A DNA stretch of 64,000 nucleotides from Photorhabdus heterorhabditis (GCF_018448905.1 NZ_RCWA01000003.1:1-64000), one strand, 5' to 3'. Shown: positions 1 through 9,073, numbered from the stretch's first letter. Translations and numbers: made by a program. Notes: generated by a model not told the origin, from the sequence alone.

Positions 1-209
1 AAAATAGTCAGCATTATATTCTTGATGTCGTTTTTAAAGAAGATGATTCACGGATTGTTCTGGATGGTGCGATTGAGAATCTTGCGTTATTCCGGCGTCT
101 TGTCTTGAACATGGTTAAACAATGTGATTGTGGCGCCCCGAGCCAGAGAAACAAGCTCAAGAAAGCAGGCTGGAGTGATGATTATCGTGCAAGAGTGTTC
201 TTTGGATGA
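1..209 (+). mobile_element. ISAs1-family transposase, C-terminal end (partial)
   Basis: The open frame running in from the left edge encodes about 69 residues ending at a TGA at 207-209. It reads LDVVFKEDDSRI, then GAIENLALFRRLVLNM and finally KAGWSDDYRARVFFG, which matches the conserved tail of ISAs1/H-repeat transposases (DDE enzymes that move the element). The rest lies outside the window. The last bases before tssB, about 211-236, end in CGCGCCCTG and are probably the terminal inverted repeat, because ISAs1-type ends often begin CAGGG; the other end is not visible for comparison. Family identification is fairly safe from the tail motif. Confidence 0.8.
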
Positions 210-239
210 AGATGAGTCAAAGTATGCTCGCGCCCTGCC

Positions 240-791
240 ATGAATACTCAACGTAAGCTTGATAAAGTAAGGTCGCCCCGTGTTCAGATTACTTATGATG
301 TCGAATTAGGTGGTGCGGTCGAGAAAAAAGAATTGCCTTTGGTTATTGGTGTGATTGGGCAATTTGCTGAGCAATCAATTCCTATGCGTGAACGTCGTTT
401 TATGCATGTTGATAAAGATAATTTTAATGCTGTGATGGAAGGTTTATCACCTTCGTTGGAATTACAGGTTGAAAGTGCGCTGCCGGGTCAGAGTGGATTT
501 ATTAATGTTGATTTGCGATTTAAATCAATGGCTGATTTTACCCCAGAGAATCTGGCGAAGCAGATTGAGCCACTGCGTAATTTACTGGAAGTTCGCAGCA
601 AATTGAGTGATTTGAAAGGTCGTGCATTGAGTAATGAAAAATTGCGTGACCGTCTGGCGGAAATTCTTGCTGAACATGCGGATAAATTACCGCAGGTAAA
701 TGAGGGAGCGGAAACCGCCGTCACAGAAAATACCGCGGATGACGCCACCCCGGAAAATAACAATATTCCGGAAGATAACAATGCACAGTGA
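240..791 (+). CDS. tssB: TssB (VipA), T6SS contractile sheath small subunit
   Basis: The 183-residue protein has the TssB signature: SPRVQITYDVE near the N-terminus, then ELPLVIGVIGQFA, MRERRFMHVDKDNF and a C-terminal LRNLLEVRSKLSDLKGRAL segment. In the family TssB pairs with TssC to form the cytoplasmic contractile sheath around the Hcp tube. An in-frame stop at 213-215 leaves ATG 240 as the only clear start, yet no Shine-Dalgarno sequence precedes it. The 30 bases upstream appear to be the end of the ISAs1 element, so the native leader and possibly a few codons have been replaced. The acidic, Asn-rich tail (about residues 160-183) is variable in this family. The gene ends just ahead of tssC. 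Confidence 0.93.
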   Translation: MNTQRKLDKVRSPRVQITYDVELGGAVEKKELPLVIGVIGQFAEQSIPMRERRFMHVDKDNFNAVMEGLSPSLELQVESALPGQSGFINVDLRFKSMADFTPENLAKQIEPLRNLLEVRSKLSDLKGRALSNEKLRDRLAEILAEHADKLPQVNEGAETAVTENTADDATPENNNIPEDNNAQ

Positions 792-798
792 GGACAGC

Positions 799-2280
799 AT
801 GGAACAGAGCGTTGTTGAACAGCAAGAATTGAAAGCAACGGAAACCAGCGGCGATTTTCTTGATCAGATTATTGATAACACTCAGGCCATTCGTCGGGAA
901 ACGGATCGTGATCGGGTAAAAAGCCAACTCGACCAGTTTTTAGCAGAAGTGACTGCGGGCTCATTAGCGGTTTCTGGTGATTTGGTAAACAGCATTGAGG
1001 AGCGTATCGCCGCGATTGACGCGCTGATGTCCGCCCAACTGAGTTTGGTATTGCATCATCCAGAATTCCAGTGTCTGGAATCATCCTGGACGGGGCTAAA
1101 AGGGTTACTCGATCAGAGTGAAACTGAGAATACCCAAATTCGCATGTTGAACGCGACAAAAACCGATTTGATTAAAGACTTTAAATCGGCTTCTGATTTT
1201 GATCAGTCAATGCTGTTTAAAAATATTTATGAACATGAGTACGGTACCTTTGGTGGTGAACCTTACTCGGCATTTGTTGGTGATTTTGATTTTGATAACA
1301 GCCCAGAAGATCTTTACTTACTGGAGCAGATTTCTCATGTGGCGGCTGCTGCCCATGCACCGTTTATCAGTTCGGCTAATGCAGGCATGTTGGGGCTGAA
1401 TGATTTTGGAGAACTACCGCGTCCGCGTGATTTGTCCAAGCTGTTTGACACATCCGACTATTTGCGTTGGAAACGCTTCCGGGAATCTGATGACTCCCGC
1501 TATGTCGGCCTAACTTTACCAAGAGTGATTGGACGTTTGCCTTACGGAGCAAAAACCATCCCGGTTGAACAGTTCTGTTTTGAAGAGAAGATGAGAGAAG
1601 GGGACAGCAGCAGTTATCTGTGGATTAACGCCGCTTATGCATTGGCTGGCCGTATGGTGGCTGCGTTTGAACAATATGGCTGGTGTGCCGCGATTCGCGG
1701 TGTGGAAGGCGGGGGATTGGTAGAGGCATTACCGACTCATCATTACTCCTCTGTGTCCGGCGAAAAAATGCTGCAATGTCCGACTGAAGTGGCTATTTCA
1801 GATCGCCGTGAGAAAGAATTGGCAGAATTAGGCTTTATTCCGCTGGTTTATTATAAAGGGACTGACTACGCTGCATTTTTCTCGGTGCAGTCGCCAAATA
1901 AACCCAGGAAATATAATTCTGACTTGGCAAATGCTAATGCGAAATTATCAACACAATTGCAATATATTATGACGACCTCTCGTTTTGCACATTATTTGAA
2001 AATGATTGTGCGTGACAAAGTGGGTAGTTTTATGTCCCGTGGAGAATGCCAGACTTATCTGCAAAGTTGGATCAGCCAGTATATTGTTGGCTCTGATACT
2101 GTCGGCGCAGAAATTAAAGCCAGCCATCCATTGCGGGAGGCAAGAGTTGATGTTGTTGAAGTTCCCGGTTCGCCTGGAACATATCGCGCAGTAGCTTATT
2201 TAAGGCCACACTTCCAATTAGAGGGATTAAGTATGTCTTTACGGTTGGTTGCAGATTTACCACCGTCTTCGGCTGCCTAA
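799..2280 (+). CDS. tssC: TssC (VipB), T6SS contractile sheath large subunit
   Basis: This 493-residue protein carries the hallmarks of TssC: LNATKTDLIKDF, YGTFGGEPYSAFVGDFDF, GMLGLNDFGELPRPRDL, RFRESDDSRYVGLTLPRVIGRLPYG and FVVY-like FIPLVYYKGTDYAAFFSVQS. TssC interlocks with TssB to build the sheath whose contraction fires the Hcp-VgrG needle. I chose ATG 799 because GAGGA at 790-794 sits just upstream and because the frame before it overlaps tssB heavily; ATG 781 is an alternative. Length is normal for the family. It forms an operon with tssB, whose stop lies 8 bases upstream. Confidence 0.95.
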   Translation: MEQSVVEQQELKATETSGDFLDQIIDNTQAIRRETDRDRVKSQLDQFLAEVTAGSLAVSGDLVNSIEERIAAIDALMSAQLSLVLHHPEFQCLESSWTGLKGLLDQSETENTQIRMLNATKTDLIKDFKSASDFDQSMLFKNIYEHEYGTFGGEPYSAFVGDFDFDNSPEDLYLLEQISHVAAAAHAPFISSANAGMLGLNDFGELPRPRDLSKLFDTSDYLRWKRFRESDDSRYVGLTLPRVIGRLPYGAKTIPVEQFCFEEKMREGDSSSYLWINAAYALAGRMVAAFEQYGWCAAIRGVEGGGLVEALPTHHYSSVSGEKMLQCPTEVAISDRREKELAELGFIPLVYYKGTDYAAFFSVQSPNKPRKYNSDLANANAKLSTQLQYIMTTSRFAHYLKMIVRDKVGSFMSRGECQTYLQSWISQYIVGSDTVGAEIKASHPLREARVDVVEVPGSPGTYRAVAYLRPHFQLEGLSMSLRLVADLPPSSAA

Positions 2281-2337
2281 TTATTTTATTTATTAATATT
2301 TATCCTATTCTATTACAAATAACAGGAGTAGTTAATT

Positions 2338-2832
2338 ATGAGTTCTTCTATTTTTTTACAAATTGATAGTATTCCAGGTGAAAGTACCGACAGCCAACAT
2401 AAAGGTTGGATTGAACTGGAGCATGTCAATTTTGGGGTGTTCAACCACGCACGTATTGCAGACAGTGGTAAACGTAAGATTACTGTTGGTGCAGCGGATT
2501 TCCGCACCATCGATTGTGTGAAGGTGATGGATACCAGTTCTATCAAACTGTTGTCTGCGGTAGCGCAGGGGACTGCGATTAAGAATGTGAAATTGGCAAT
2601 CTGTACGATTTTCAAAGGAGAAATGCACCCTTACGCGGAAGTTGAAATGGACGAATGTATTATCTCCGATGTCCATGAAACTTGTTCACGTGGCGGCGAA
2701 TTCCCGCAAGAGCAATTTTCCATCACTTATTCCAAAATTAAATGGACATTCACACCACTCAGCCCAGACGGCACCAAAGGCAGCAAAGCAGGTCCAGAAG
2801 GTTGGGATCTCATCGAGAACAAAAAACAGTAA
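2338..2832 (+). CDS. hcp: Hcp (TssD), T6SS inner tube protein
   Basis: The 164-residue protein is Hcp: IFLQIDSIPGESTDSQHKGWIELEHVNFGV at the start, followed by DFRTIDCVKVMDTSSIKLL and a C-terminal FSITYSKIKWTFTPL. Hcp hexamers stack into the tube that carries effectors and is secreted. Length and the all-beta pattern are typical. ATG 2338 follows CAGGAG with good spacing. The gene lies 57 bases after tssC and ends 13 bases before a strong intrinsic terminator, an arrangement that would produce more hcp mRNA than downstream structural genes. Confidence 0.96.
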   Translation: MSSSIFLQIDSIPGESTDSQHKGWIELEHVNFGVFNHARIADSGKRKITVGAADFRTIDCVKVMDTSSIKLLSAVAQGTAIKNVKLAICTIFKGEMHPYAEVEMDECIISDVHETCSRGGEFPQEQFSITYSKIKWTFTPLSPDGTKGSKAGPEGWDLIENKKQ

Positions 2833-2845
2833 TTTTTACTGTTTA

Positions 2846-2870
2846 CTGCCGGCCTTTGGCCGGCAGTTTT
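2846..2870 (+). terminator. Intrinsic terminator after hcp
   Basis: A perfect 9-bp stem, CTGCCGGCC (2846-2854) and GGCCGGCAG (2858-2866), closes a 3-base loop and is followed by TTTT. It lies between hcp and tssE on the same strand. It probably lets only part of transcription read into tssE and beyond. Confidence 0.85.
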
Positions 2871-2890
2871 AACCAGAAAGAAAGGATATT

Positions 2891-3334
2891 ATGATTCAAC
2901 CTTCATTTCTCCATCGTCTGAAAGATGATCATCCACAAAATGAAGAACGTGGTGTAACGCCCACTTGGTCACATCAGGAAGTTGTGAAAAGCCTCATGTT
3001 CGATCTGAATATGTTATTTTCATCAAGACCGATTTCCGCAGTTTTACCTTTATTTGGTGAGTTACCGAAATCAGTTTTAAATTATGGCGTTTCTGATGTG
3101 ATTAGTGTTGATATTTCGGATGATGAGCGTATTGATGCACTGAATAATAATATTTACCAAGCTATTTCCTGGTTTGAACCACGCCTGAAAAATGTCGTTA
3201 TTACATTACAAAAAAATACACCGGAGAATATTACTTTTTGGGTGAGTGGAATTTTTTTCAACGAGCAGATTGTGTTTTCTATCTCATGGAGCAGTACCGC
3301 TTATACCTATTCAATTTCATGGGACAGATCATAA
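2891..3334 (+). CDS. tssE: TssE, T6SS baseplate wedge (gp25-like)
   Basis: The 147-residue protein matches TssE, the homologue of phage T4 gp25: an N-terminal FLHRLKDD, HQEVVKSLMFDLNMLFSSR, and SVLNYGVSDVISVD, followed by a region resembling ARFEPRL in AISWFEPRLKNVVI. It belongs to the cytoplasmic baseplate with TssF, TssG and TssK and docks the sheath. ATG 2891 is preceded by AAAGGA. It is the first gene behind the hcp terminator and its stop lies one base before the tssF start. Confidence 0.92.
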   Translation: MIQPSFLHRLKDDHPQNEERGVTPTWSHQEVVKSLMFDLNMLFSSRPISAVLPLFGELPKSVLNYGVSDVISVDISDDERIDALNNNIYQAISWFEPRLKNVVITLQKNTPENITFWVSGIFFNEQIVFSISWSSTAYTYSISWDRS

Positions 3335-3335
3335 T

Positions 3336-5147
3336 ATGATGTTATTACCACAGAAAATACTGACTTATTATAATCGGGAGCTGAGTTATTTAAGGCAATA
3401 TGGTGCCGCTTTTTCTCAGCATTTTCCTAAAATTGCTAAACGTCTTGGATTTGCGGAGGGCGTTTCAGAAGATCCCCATGTAGAACGGTTAGTAGAATCT
3501 TTTGCTTTTCTGACGGCCAAGATTCATCAACGTATTGATGAAGATATGCCGGAATTGAACAACGCAATGCTGGAAGTACTGGCGCCACAATTCTTACGTC
3601 AGATCCCGTCGGTGTCGTTGGTACAGTTTCAGCAAGACCCGTTGGCATCGGGTGTGACTGGCGTGATGACAGTAGCACGGCATACGCCGTTAATTTCTCA
3701 GCCAGTCGGTGATGTGGCTTGCCGTTTCCGCACGGTATATCCGCTGGAAATGTTGCCATTGGATTTAACCCACGCAGAACTGATGCCAGATCCTTATGAT
3801 CGGGATTTTATCTTAACGCTGAATTTCACGCTGTGGCCGGGGGCCAGCTTTCAGGCGCGCCATATTCGGTTGTACTTACATGGAACGCCGATATTGGCCC
3901 ATAGCTTATATGAACTGTTATCGGCGCAGGTTAAGCAACTGGAATGTCGGTTGGGTGAGCGCGTATTCAATATGGATGGCCGAGATATTCAGGTCGTGGG
4001 TTTCGAGCCGCAGGATAACTTGTGCGCTGATGATCTGATGATAAATCCGATTCATCATCTGTTCCGCGATTATTTTAGTTTTCCTGAACGGTTCCTATTT
4101 CTGGATATTCCGTTGCCTGATGCGGGTTTAATCACTAAATCAGCCGGAGAACTGCATTATCGTTTCCGGCTTAAGGATTGTGCTGCGCTGCGTCGTATTG
4201 AGCGTATGAGCAATAAAGTGGATAACGAAACGTTTCGGCTAAATTGTGTACCCGTAGTAAATCTTTTTTCTCATCAGGCGGAACCGATTATCCCGTTGGA
4301 AACTGAGCACGAATATCTGGTTCAGCCGGATGCGCGTCGTCCACAAAGCATGGAAGTCTATACCATTGATCGGGTTGAGATTGTCAGCCGTCAGCAGGAG
4401 CAATTGAGTTCTAGAACAGTGCCGCCATTATTCGGTATTGAACACACACAAGATGGCGAACAGCCTCTGTTGTTCTGGCAAGCATCACCGCGCCTTTCAC
4501 TCAGGCACAACGAAACAGGAATGAATATGTTTATCGGTTTTTCCGATAGCAGTGGTGAGCAATTAAAGTCAGAAACCGATGTGGTGGTATTGAATTTAAC
4601 CTGTACCAATCGTGATATGCCACGGCTGTTGAGCAATGGTCATCCTGATGGGGATTTTGAATCAGAAGTTGCTTTGCCGGGCGTAAAAATTCTGGGATTG
4701 ATCCGCCCCCGATTTCCGGTGCGCCCACAACCGAACTGCGCATTGAACTGGCGTTTGGTATCACAGCTCAATCTGAACCAAATGTTGCTGAGTGGCTCGC
4801 AAGGCGTTCAGTGCCTGAAAGAGACGCTGGAGCTGTACAACTTACATAGTGATCCCGCTATATCGCAGTTAATTGCACAGTTACAACAGATTGCGGTTGT
4901 GCCGGTGAGTGCACGCCTGAATCCGGCTGATCCCTATTCTCTGGCGCGTGGATTGGAAGTGACGTTGACATTCCAGACACAGGCGGGTGAGTTTGTCGAT
5001 TTTTATCTTTTTTGCAGTCTACTGGAACGTTTTATCGCTATGTATGCGCCAATTAATAGTTTCACGCAGACAGTGATTCAATTGGAGTCGGTCAATAATA
5101 GTATGCGTCGTTGGCCTCGTCGTAGCGGGAGGCTGACATGGCTTTAG
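3336..5147 (+). CDS. tssF: TssF (VasA), T6SS baseplate wedge
   Basis: The 603-residue protein begins LLPQKILTYYNRELSYLRQYGAAFS, continues HFPKIAKRLGF, DPHVERLVESFAFLTAKI and ends in a beta-rich region, all typical of TssF/VasA. TssF forms the (TssF)2-TssG wedge of the baseplate. I place the start at ATG 3336, one base after the tssE stop, because that gives the conserved N-terminus; the open frame itself extends further up into tssE. It overlaps tssG by ten bases, consistent with translational coupling. Confidence 0.95.
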   Translation: MMLLPQKILTYYNRELSYLRQYGAAFSQHFPKIAKRLGFAEGVSEDPHVERLVESFAFLTAKIHQRIDEDMPELNNAMLEVLAPQFLRQIPSVSLVQFQQDPLASGVTGVMTVARHTPLISQPVGDVACRFRTVYPLEMLPLDLTHAELMPDPYDRDFILTLNFTLWPGASFQARHIRLYLHGTPILAHSLYELLSAQVKQLECRLGERVFNMDGRDIQVVGFEPQDNLCADDLMINPIHHLFRDYFSFPERFLFLDIPLPDAGLITKSAGELHYRFRLKDCAALRRIERMSNKVDNETFRLNCVPVVNLFSHQAEPIIPLETEHEYLVQPDARRPQSMEVYTIDRVEIVSRQQEQLSSRTVPPLFGIEHTQDGEQPLLFWQASPRLSLRHNETGMNMFIGFSDSSGEQLKSETDVVVLNLTCTNRDMPRLLSNGHPDGDFESEVALPGVKILGLIRPRFPVRPQPNCALNWRLVSQLNLNQMLLSGSQGVQCLKETLELYNLHSDPAISQLIAQLQQIAVVPVSARLNPADPYSLARGLEVTLTFQTQAGEFVDFYLFCSLLERFIAMYAPINSFTQTVIQLESVNNSMRRWPRRSGRLTWL

Positions 5148-6100
5148 AAAATAGGATACGTCTGGCTGGTGGCCGCTTTTATCAGAATGTTCGTCGTCTG
5201 CTTAAATGCTGTCACTATCGGCGGAGTGGTGAGACAGAAATTACTCCTGATGATGTGGTGCAATTTAGCTCGGTCCTTACGCTGGATGCGCCGGAAAGTG
5301 AAGTGGATGCTTTGTTGTCACCGCAGCAAGAGGGTGAACAGTATCGCATGGCGGTGTATCACTTTGGTTTGCTGGGAACGTTTGGTGCATTGCCGTTGCG
5401 CTATACCGAATGGCTGATTGATCGGCGTTATCGCTATGGCGATGAATCAGCTCAAGCGTTTATTGATATTTTTACCCATCGTCTGCTCAGTCTGCGTTTT
5501 CAGGCGTGGCAGAAATATCGGTTATTTGTTAATGCCGAATTGCGAAGCCGTCGGGCGTTACCCGCGATCATTCCAGCAGTTGCCGGGCAATTAACAGTAA
5601 GTGAAACTCAGCATGTTTATCCTGCCTGCGTTGGCTTGTTGGCAACATCTGTCCGCTCAATGGTGAATTTGCAACATCTGTTACAGCGGGAATTTAACAT
5701 GGCGATCAGTATTCAGCCGTTTCGGGGACGTTGGCAATATGTAGAGCAAATGCACTGTTGTTGCCTGGGCCGCAGTTTGTTGGGTGATAACCCGATGTTG
5801 GGGCGTGCTTACTGGGATATTCAGTCAGGATTTCATATTCAGCTGGGTCCGTTTGCAGCCCAGCAGCGCGCCGATTTTATGCCGGGAAATGAACGATATC
5901 GCAGATTGACGCGGTGGGTGTGGCAATTTGCTGGTCCGTTGCTCTCTTTCTCGCTGGAATTGTTGGTACAGCACGATGGGCGAGGCAATAGATTAAATGG
6001 CAGCCGTCGATTGGGATGGGACGGTTGTTTGGGGGATACCGGCGATACCCATATTCAGCATGTGTATCTGGGAGAATGTGTGAGTCCTTATACGGTTTGA
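5138..6100 (+). CDS. tssG: TssG (VasB), T6SS baseplate component
   Basis: The 320-residue protein has TssG features: VQFSSVLTLDAPESEV near residue 42, VYHFGLLGTFGALPLRYTEW, FIDIFTHRLLSLRFQAWQKYRL and a C-terminal LGQNMxLGRAYWD-like LLGDNPMLGRAYWDIQ. The partner is TssF in the baseplate wedge. It starts within the last codons of tssF and is followed 23 bases later by vgrG. Length is normal. Confidence 0.94.
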   Translation: MALENRIRLAGGRFYQNVRRLLKCCHYRRSGETEITPDDVVQFSSVLTLDAPESEVDALLSPQQEGEQYRMAVYHFGLLGTFGALPLRYTEWLIDRRYRYGDESAQAFIDIFTHRLLSLRFQAWQKYRLFVNAELRSRRALPAIIPAVAGQLTVSETQHVYPACVGLLATSVRSMVNLQHLLQREFNMAISIQPFRGRWQYVEQMHCCCLGRSLLGDNPMLGRAYWDIQSGFHIQLGPFAAQQRADFMPGNERYRRLTRWVWQFAGPLLSFSLELLVQHDGRGNRLNGSRRLGWDGCLGDTGDTHIQHVYLGECVSPYTV

Positions 6101-6123
6101 ACAAAAAATTCAGGTGAGAAAAT

Positions 6124-8130
6124 ATGCTGTTAGGGCAAAAGAATCGTTTTTTACAGGTTATCGGCAGTCTGTCAGATATTGTGGCGCTGAGTAAAATCAG
6201 AGGAGAAGAGCGCTTGTCTCGTCCTTATTCCTTTTCTGCCGAGCTTTATTCCAGCGCGGACTGGGACAAACTGGAGTCTTATATTGGTAAACCATTGGCA
6301 TTTCGTATTGGTGATGCACCAAATCACCGTATTGTGCATGGCATATTGACGGAATTGCAGCAACAAGGTTTTACCGACGGTCAGTTTTGTTATCAGGCGC
6401 GAGTTGAACCGTGGCTGAAAATGTTGACGTTAACTAGTAACCTGCGTGTTTATCAACGCATCAGTGTACCGGATATGGTGTGTGATATTTTCCGTAAACG
6501 TGGGTTTAACGATGTTGAATTAGCGTTAAAAAGCAGTTATCCGAAACTTGAATATTGCATGCAATACAAGGAGTCAGATTTTGATTTTGTGACGCGCCAA
6601 CTGGAACAGGCAGGTATTTTCTACTTTTTCCGCCATGAAGAAGGGCGCCATGTGTTGGTACTGGCTGATCACCCTTCGACGTTTATTAACGCCCCTCTGG
6701 CGGTATTGCCGTATCAGTCGAAGCTCGGTAGTCAGCAAGGATACGGGCTGCGTGCCTGGCATATTCATCGTACGATGATCCCAGGTATGGCGGAAATGAG
6801 TGGCTATAACGTTAAAAATGCATCGGTAGTTAGCGCCAGTGCTAAAGCGAATAGTGGTTATTCCGTCAATCCGAAGCTTTCTATCTATGACGATCGGCGG
6901 CAGGAGGAACGTAATCAGCTGGAGGCGCAGGCGGCGCTGTGCATGGAACAATGGGAATCACAGTCGCATTATGCAAATGCGGTTAATAGTTATCCTGGTT
7001 TGCAAGTTGGACATCAATTTACATTGAAAGGGCATATCAGCGCTGATGGGCGTTATGCGGTGGGCAGTCAGCAATTAAAAGCGGAAAGTAATCTGGAGGA
7101 AGGCGGGTTGTTGTTTTCGTCGCAGGTGACGCTGTTTCCGGCAAATAAAACATTCCGCCCACGTCCTTCAGTTACGCGGCCCTATATTGCGGGTGTGTTG
7201 TCTGCGTTGGTTGTGGGCGCGGCATCGGAGGAGATCCATACCGATGCACAGGGGCGTATCAAAATCCAATTTCATTGGGATAAAGAACACAAAAAAAATG
7301 ATGACAGCTCTTGTTGGGTGCGTGTGAGTCAGTTTTGGAATGGTGCAAAATTTGGTGCTCAATTTGTGCCACGTGTGGGCAGTGAAGTGCTGGTGAGTTT
7401 TGTCGACGGCGATCCCGATAGTCCGCTAGTGACTGGAACGGTTTATAACGGAGTAAAGATGCCTCCGTTTGCGTTGCCGGGACAAAAAACGCAAAGCGGC
7501 ATTGCTACTCGCAGCAGTGCAAAAGGTACGGTGGAGCAAGGGCATCAATTTTGTTTCGAAGATAAGAAGGGTGAAGAATTTATTTTGCTTCACTCACAAA
7601 AAGATCTGCGTCTAAAAGTGAAAAATGATTTTTCGGCGAATATCGGTCGTAATGCCTCGTGGGAAATTGAAGAGAAGCGCGATACAACAATTAAAAAAGG
7701 CCACGATACGTTAATTCTGAATGAAGGTAATGCTGTCACCGAGGTGAAAAAAGGCGATAAGAAGCAAACACTGGATCGCGGCAATTTCACCACGACTGTC
7801 AGCGCTGGCAGCTATTCTCTGGAGGTATCCAGAGGCAGCGCCAAAATTAACGCTGGACAACACTGCACGATTACGGCCAATCAGGGAATTGAGCTGAAAG
7901 TGGGTGCCAGTAAATTGTCGATTACCCCTGCGGGGATCACCATCAAAGCGCCATCTGTCACGGTAGAAGGGTCAGGGAAACTGGCATTGAAGAGCAGTGG
8001 TGTGGCAGAACTCACGGGAACCACAGCTAAAGTACAGGGCAGTGCAATGGCACAATTAAAAGGCGGCATTGTTCAGGTGGATGCGACCGGTATTGCGATG
8101 GTGAAAGGGATCTTGACCAAGATTGGTTAA
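6124..8130 (+). CDS. vgrG: VgrG (TssI), T6SS spike
   Basis: The 668-residue protein has the usual VgrG layout: a gp27/gp44-like N-terminal region (about 1-340, with YSFSAELYS, YESDFDFVTRQLEQAGIFYFF-like sequence), a gp5 OB-fold (about 375-445, GRIKIQFHWD, FVPRVGSEVLVSFVDGDPD) and a repetitive beta-helix needle (about 490-668, rich in short K/G/T repeats). VgrG trimers cap the Hcp tube and are tipped by PAAR proteins. No extra C-terminal enzymatic domain follows the needle, so this is probably a structural rather than an evolved VgrG. SD-like GTGAG precedes ATG 6124. Confidence 0.95.
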   Translation: MLLGQKNRFLQVIGSLSDIVALSKIRGEERLSRPYSFSAELYSSADWDKLESYIGKPLAFRIGDAPNHRIVHGILTELQQQGFTDGQFCYQARVEPWLKMLTLTSNLRVYQRISVPDMVCDIFRKRGFNDVELALKSSYPKLEYCMQYKESDFDFVTRQLEQAGIFYFFRHEEGRHVLVLADHPSTFINAPLAVLPYQSKLGSQQGYGLRAWHIHRTMIPGMAEMSGYNVKNASVVSASAKANSGYSVNPKLSIYDDRRQEERNQLEAQAALCMEQWESQSHYANAVNSYPGLQVGHQFTLKGHISADGRYAVGSQQLKAESNLEEGGLLFSSQVTLFPANKTFRPRPSVTRPYIAGVLSALVVGAASEEIHTDAQGRIKIQFHWDKEHKKNDDSSCWVRVSQFWNGAKFGAQFVPRVGSEVLVSFVDGDPDSPLVTGTVYNGVKMPPFALPGQKTQSGIATRSSAKGTVEQGHQFCFEDKKGEEFILLHSQKDLRLKVKNDFSANIGRNASWEIEEKRDTTIKKGHDTLILNEGNAVTEVKKGDKKQTLDRGNFTTTVSAGSYSLEVSRGSAKINAGQHCTITANQGIELKVGASKLSITPAGITIKAPSVTVEGSGKLALKSSGVAELTGTTAKVQGSAMAQLKGGIVQVDATGIAMVKGILTKIG

Positions 8131-8164
8131 TAGTAGAATCAACGGATAATGAGAGTTTGGAGCA

Positions 8165-8761
8165 ATGGCTAAATTACGACACTGTCAGCTTTCGTCACAG
8201 GCGGAGTTGGTATTACAGCAACATGTAGCACATGAGCAGAATCTATCGGCACTTAGCCAGGAAATGTTGTGGCAGGATGCTGTGTTCTACACCATTTTCA
8301 TGTTGCCTTACACCCAGGCTCTGGAACTGGCACTGACATTTATCTCCTGTGTTTATGAACGGGATCTGGGGCAGGAACAGCGGTTGCTGTTGCAGCAGGT
8401 GCGACACTGGCGCGCTAATGGGGGTGACCTGTTACGTCATGAATTGTTCGAGCAGGCACAGACTATTGGGTTTGATAACCCTATCTCGTGTCTGGCGCTG
8501 TCGGTTTTCTGGAGCGAGGGCAGCATGACCACGCCGGATCTTGAAGATGTTTATCCGCAGCCGTGGCAGTCACTGGCGGCACTGGCAGATGCGCTGTGTC
8601 TGATCCTGCACTTTTATGGTGAACAGCCGGAACAGCAAACGCGGTATGCCGAACAGTTTTTCCAACTGGCGCATGGGCACTTAAGGCAATTGACACCATT
8701 ACAGGATCAAGGCCGCAAAAACTATCTATACCATGAAGCTATGTTATCAGGAGAAAAATGA
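8165..8761 (+). CDS. T6SS-associated conserved protein, DUF6931-like
   Basis: This 198-residue, mostly helical soluble protein has no signal peptide or membrane segment. Its features are a central CVYERDLGQEQRLLLQQVRHW and a Trp/Leu-rich SEGSMTTPDLEDVYPQPWQSL. It resembles small proteins annotated as DUF6931 that sit beside PAAR genes in T6SS clusters; this is from memory and less certain than the core calls. Its place between vgrG and PAAR (its last codons overlap the PAAR start) suggests a role in spike assembly, for example as an adaptor or chaperone. That is inference from context only. Confidence 0.6.
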   Translation: MAKLRHCQLSSQAELVLQQHVAHEQNLSALSQEMLWQDAVFYTIFMLPYTQALELALTFISCVYERDLGQEQRLLLQQVRHWRANGGDLLRHELFEQAQTIGFDNPISCLALSVFWSEGSMTTPDLEDVYPQPWQSLAALADALCLILHFYGEQPEQQTRYAEQFFQLAHGHLRQLTPLQDQGRKNYLYHEAMLSGEK

Positions 8762-9060
8762 TGCCAATGCCAGCAGCTCGGGTAGGTGATATGCATATTT
8801 GTCCAATGATGTCTCCTGCTGTACCCCCCATACCGCATGTGGGCGGCCCGATTATGCCGCCAGGCGTACCAACCGTTCTGATTGGTGGCTTGCCCGCTGC
8901 GACGATGGGATCGTTATTGGTGTGTGTGGGGCCGCCGGATACGGTGGTGATGGGAAGTCCAACGGTGTTGATTGGCGGACGGCCAGCGGCCAGACTTGGC
9001 GATTTGTGCGCGCATGGCGGCACGATCACGACAGGCTATCCGTTGGTGATTATTGCCTGA
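8758..9060 (+). CDS. PAAR-domain T6SS spike tip protein
   Basis: The 100-residue protein is a single PAAR domain: PAARVGDMHICPM at the start, repeated PTVLIGGLPAATMGS and PTVLIGGRPAARLGDLCAHGG, and a terminal ITTGYPLVIIA. PAAR proteins bind zinc through Cys/His residues and sharpen the VgrG tip. There is no additional toxin domain, so any effector must be loaded non-covalently or encoded elsewhere. The start overlaps the preceding gene by four bases (ATGA). Confidence 0.93.
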   Translation: MMPMPAARVGDMHICPMMSPAVPPIPHVGGPIMPPGVPTVLIGGLPAATMGSLLVCVGPPDTVVMGSPTVLIGGRPAARLGDLCAHGGTITTGYPLVIIA

Positions 9061-9073
9061 AAGGGAAGCAAGC

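Noticed and set aside
8739-9029. Long antisense open frame across the PAAR gene
   Set aside because: It mirrors the repetitive Gly/Pro-rich PAAR codons, has no ribosome site and no recognisable domain.
9053-9073. TTG start for tssA giving seven extra residues
   Set aside because: GTG 9074 has a better placed AAGGGAAG and matches the conserved N-terminus.
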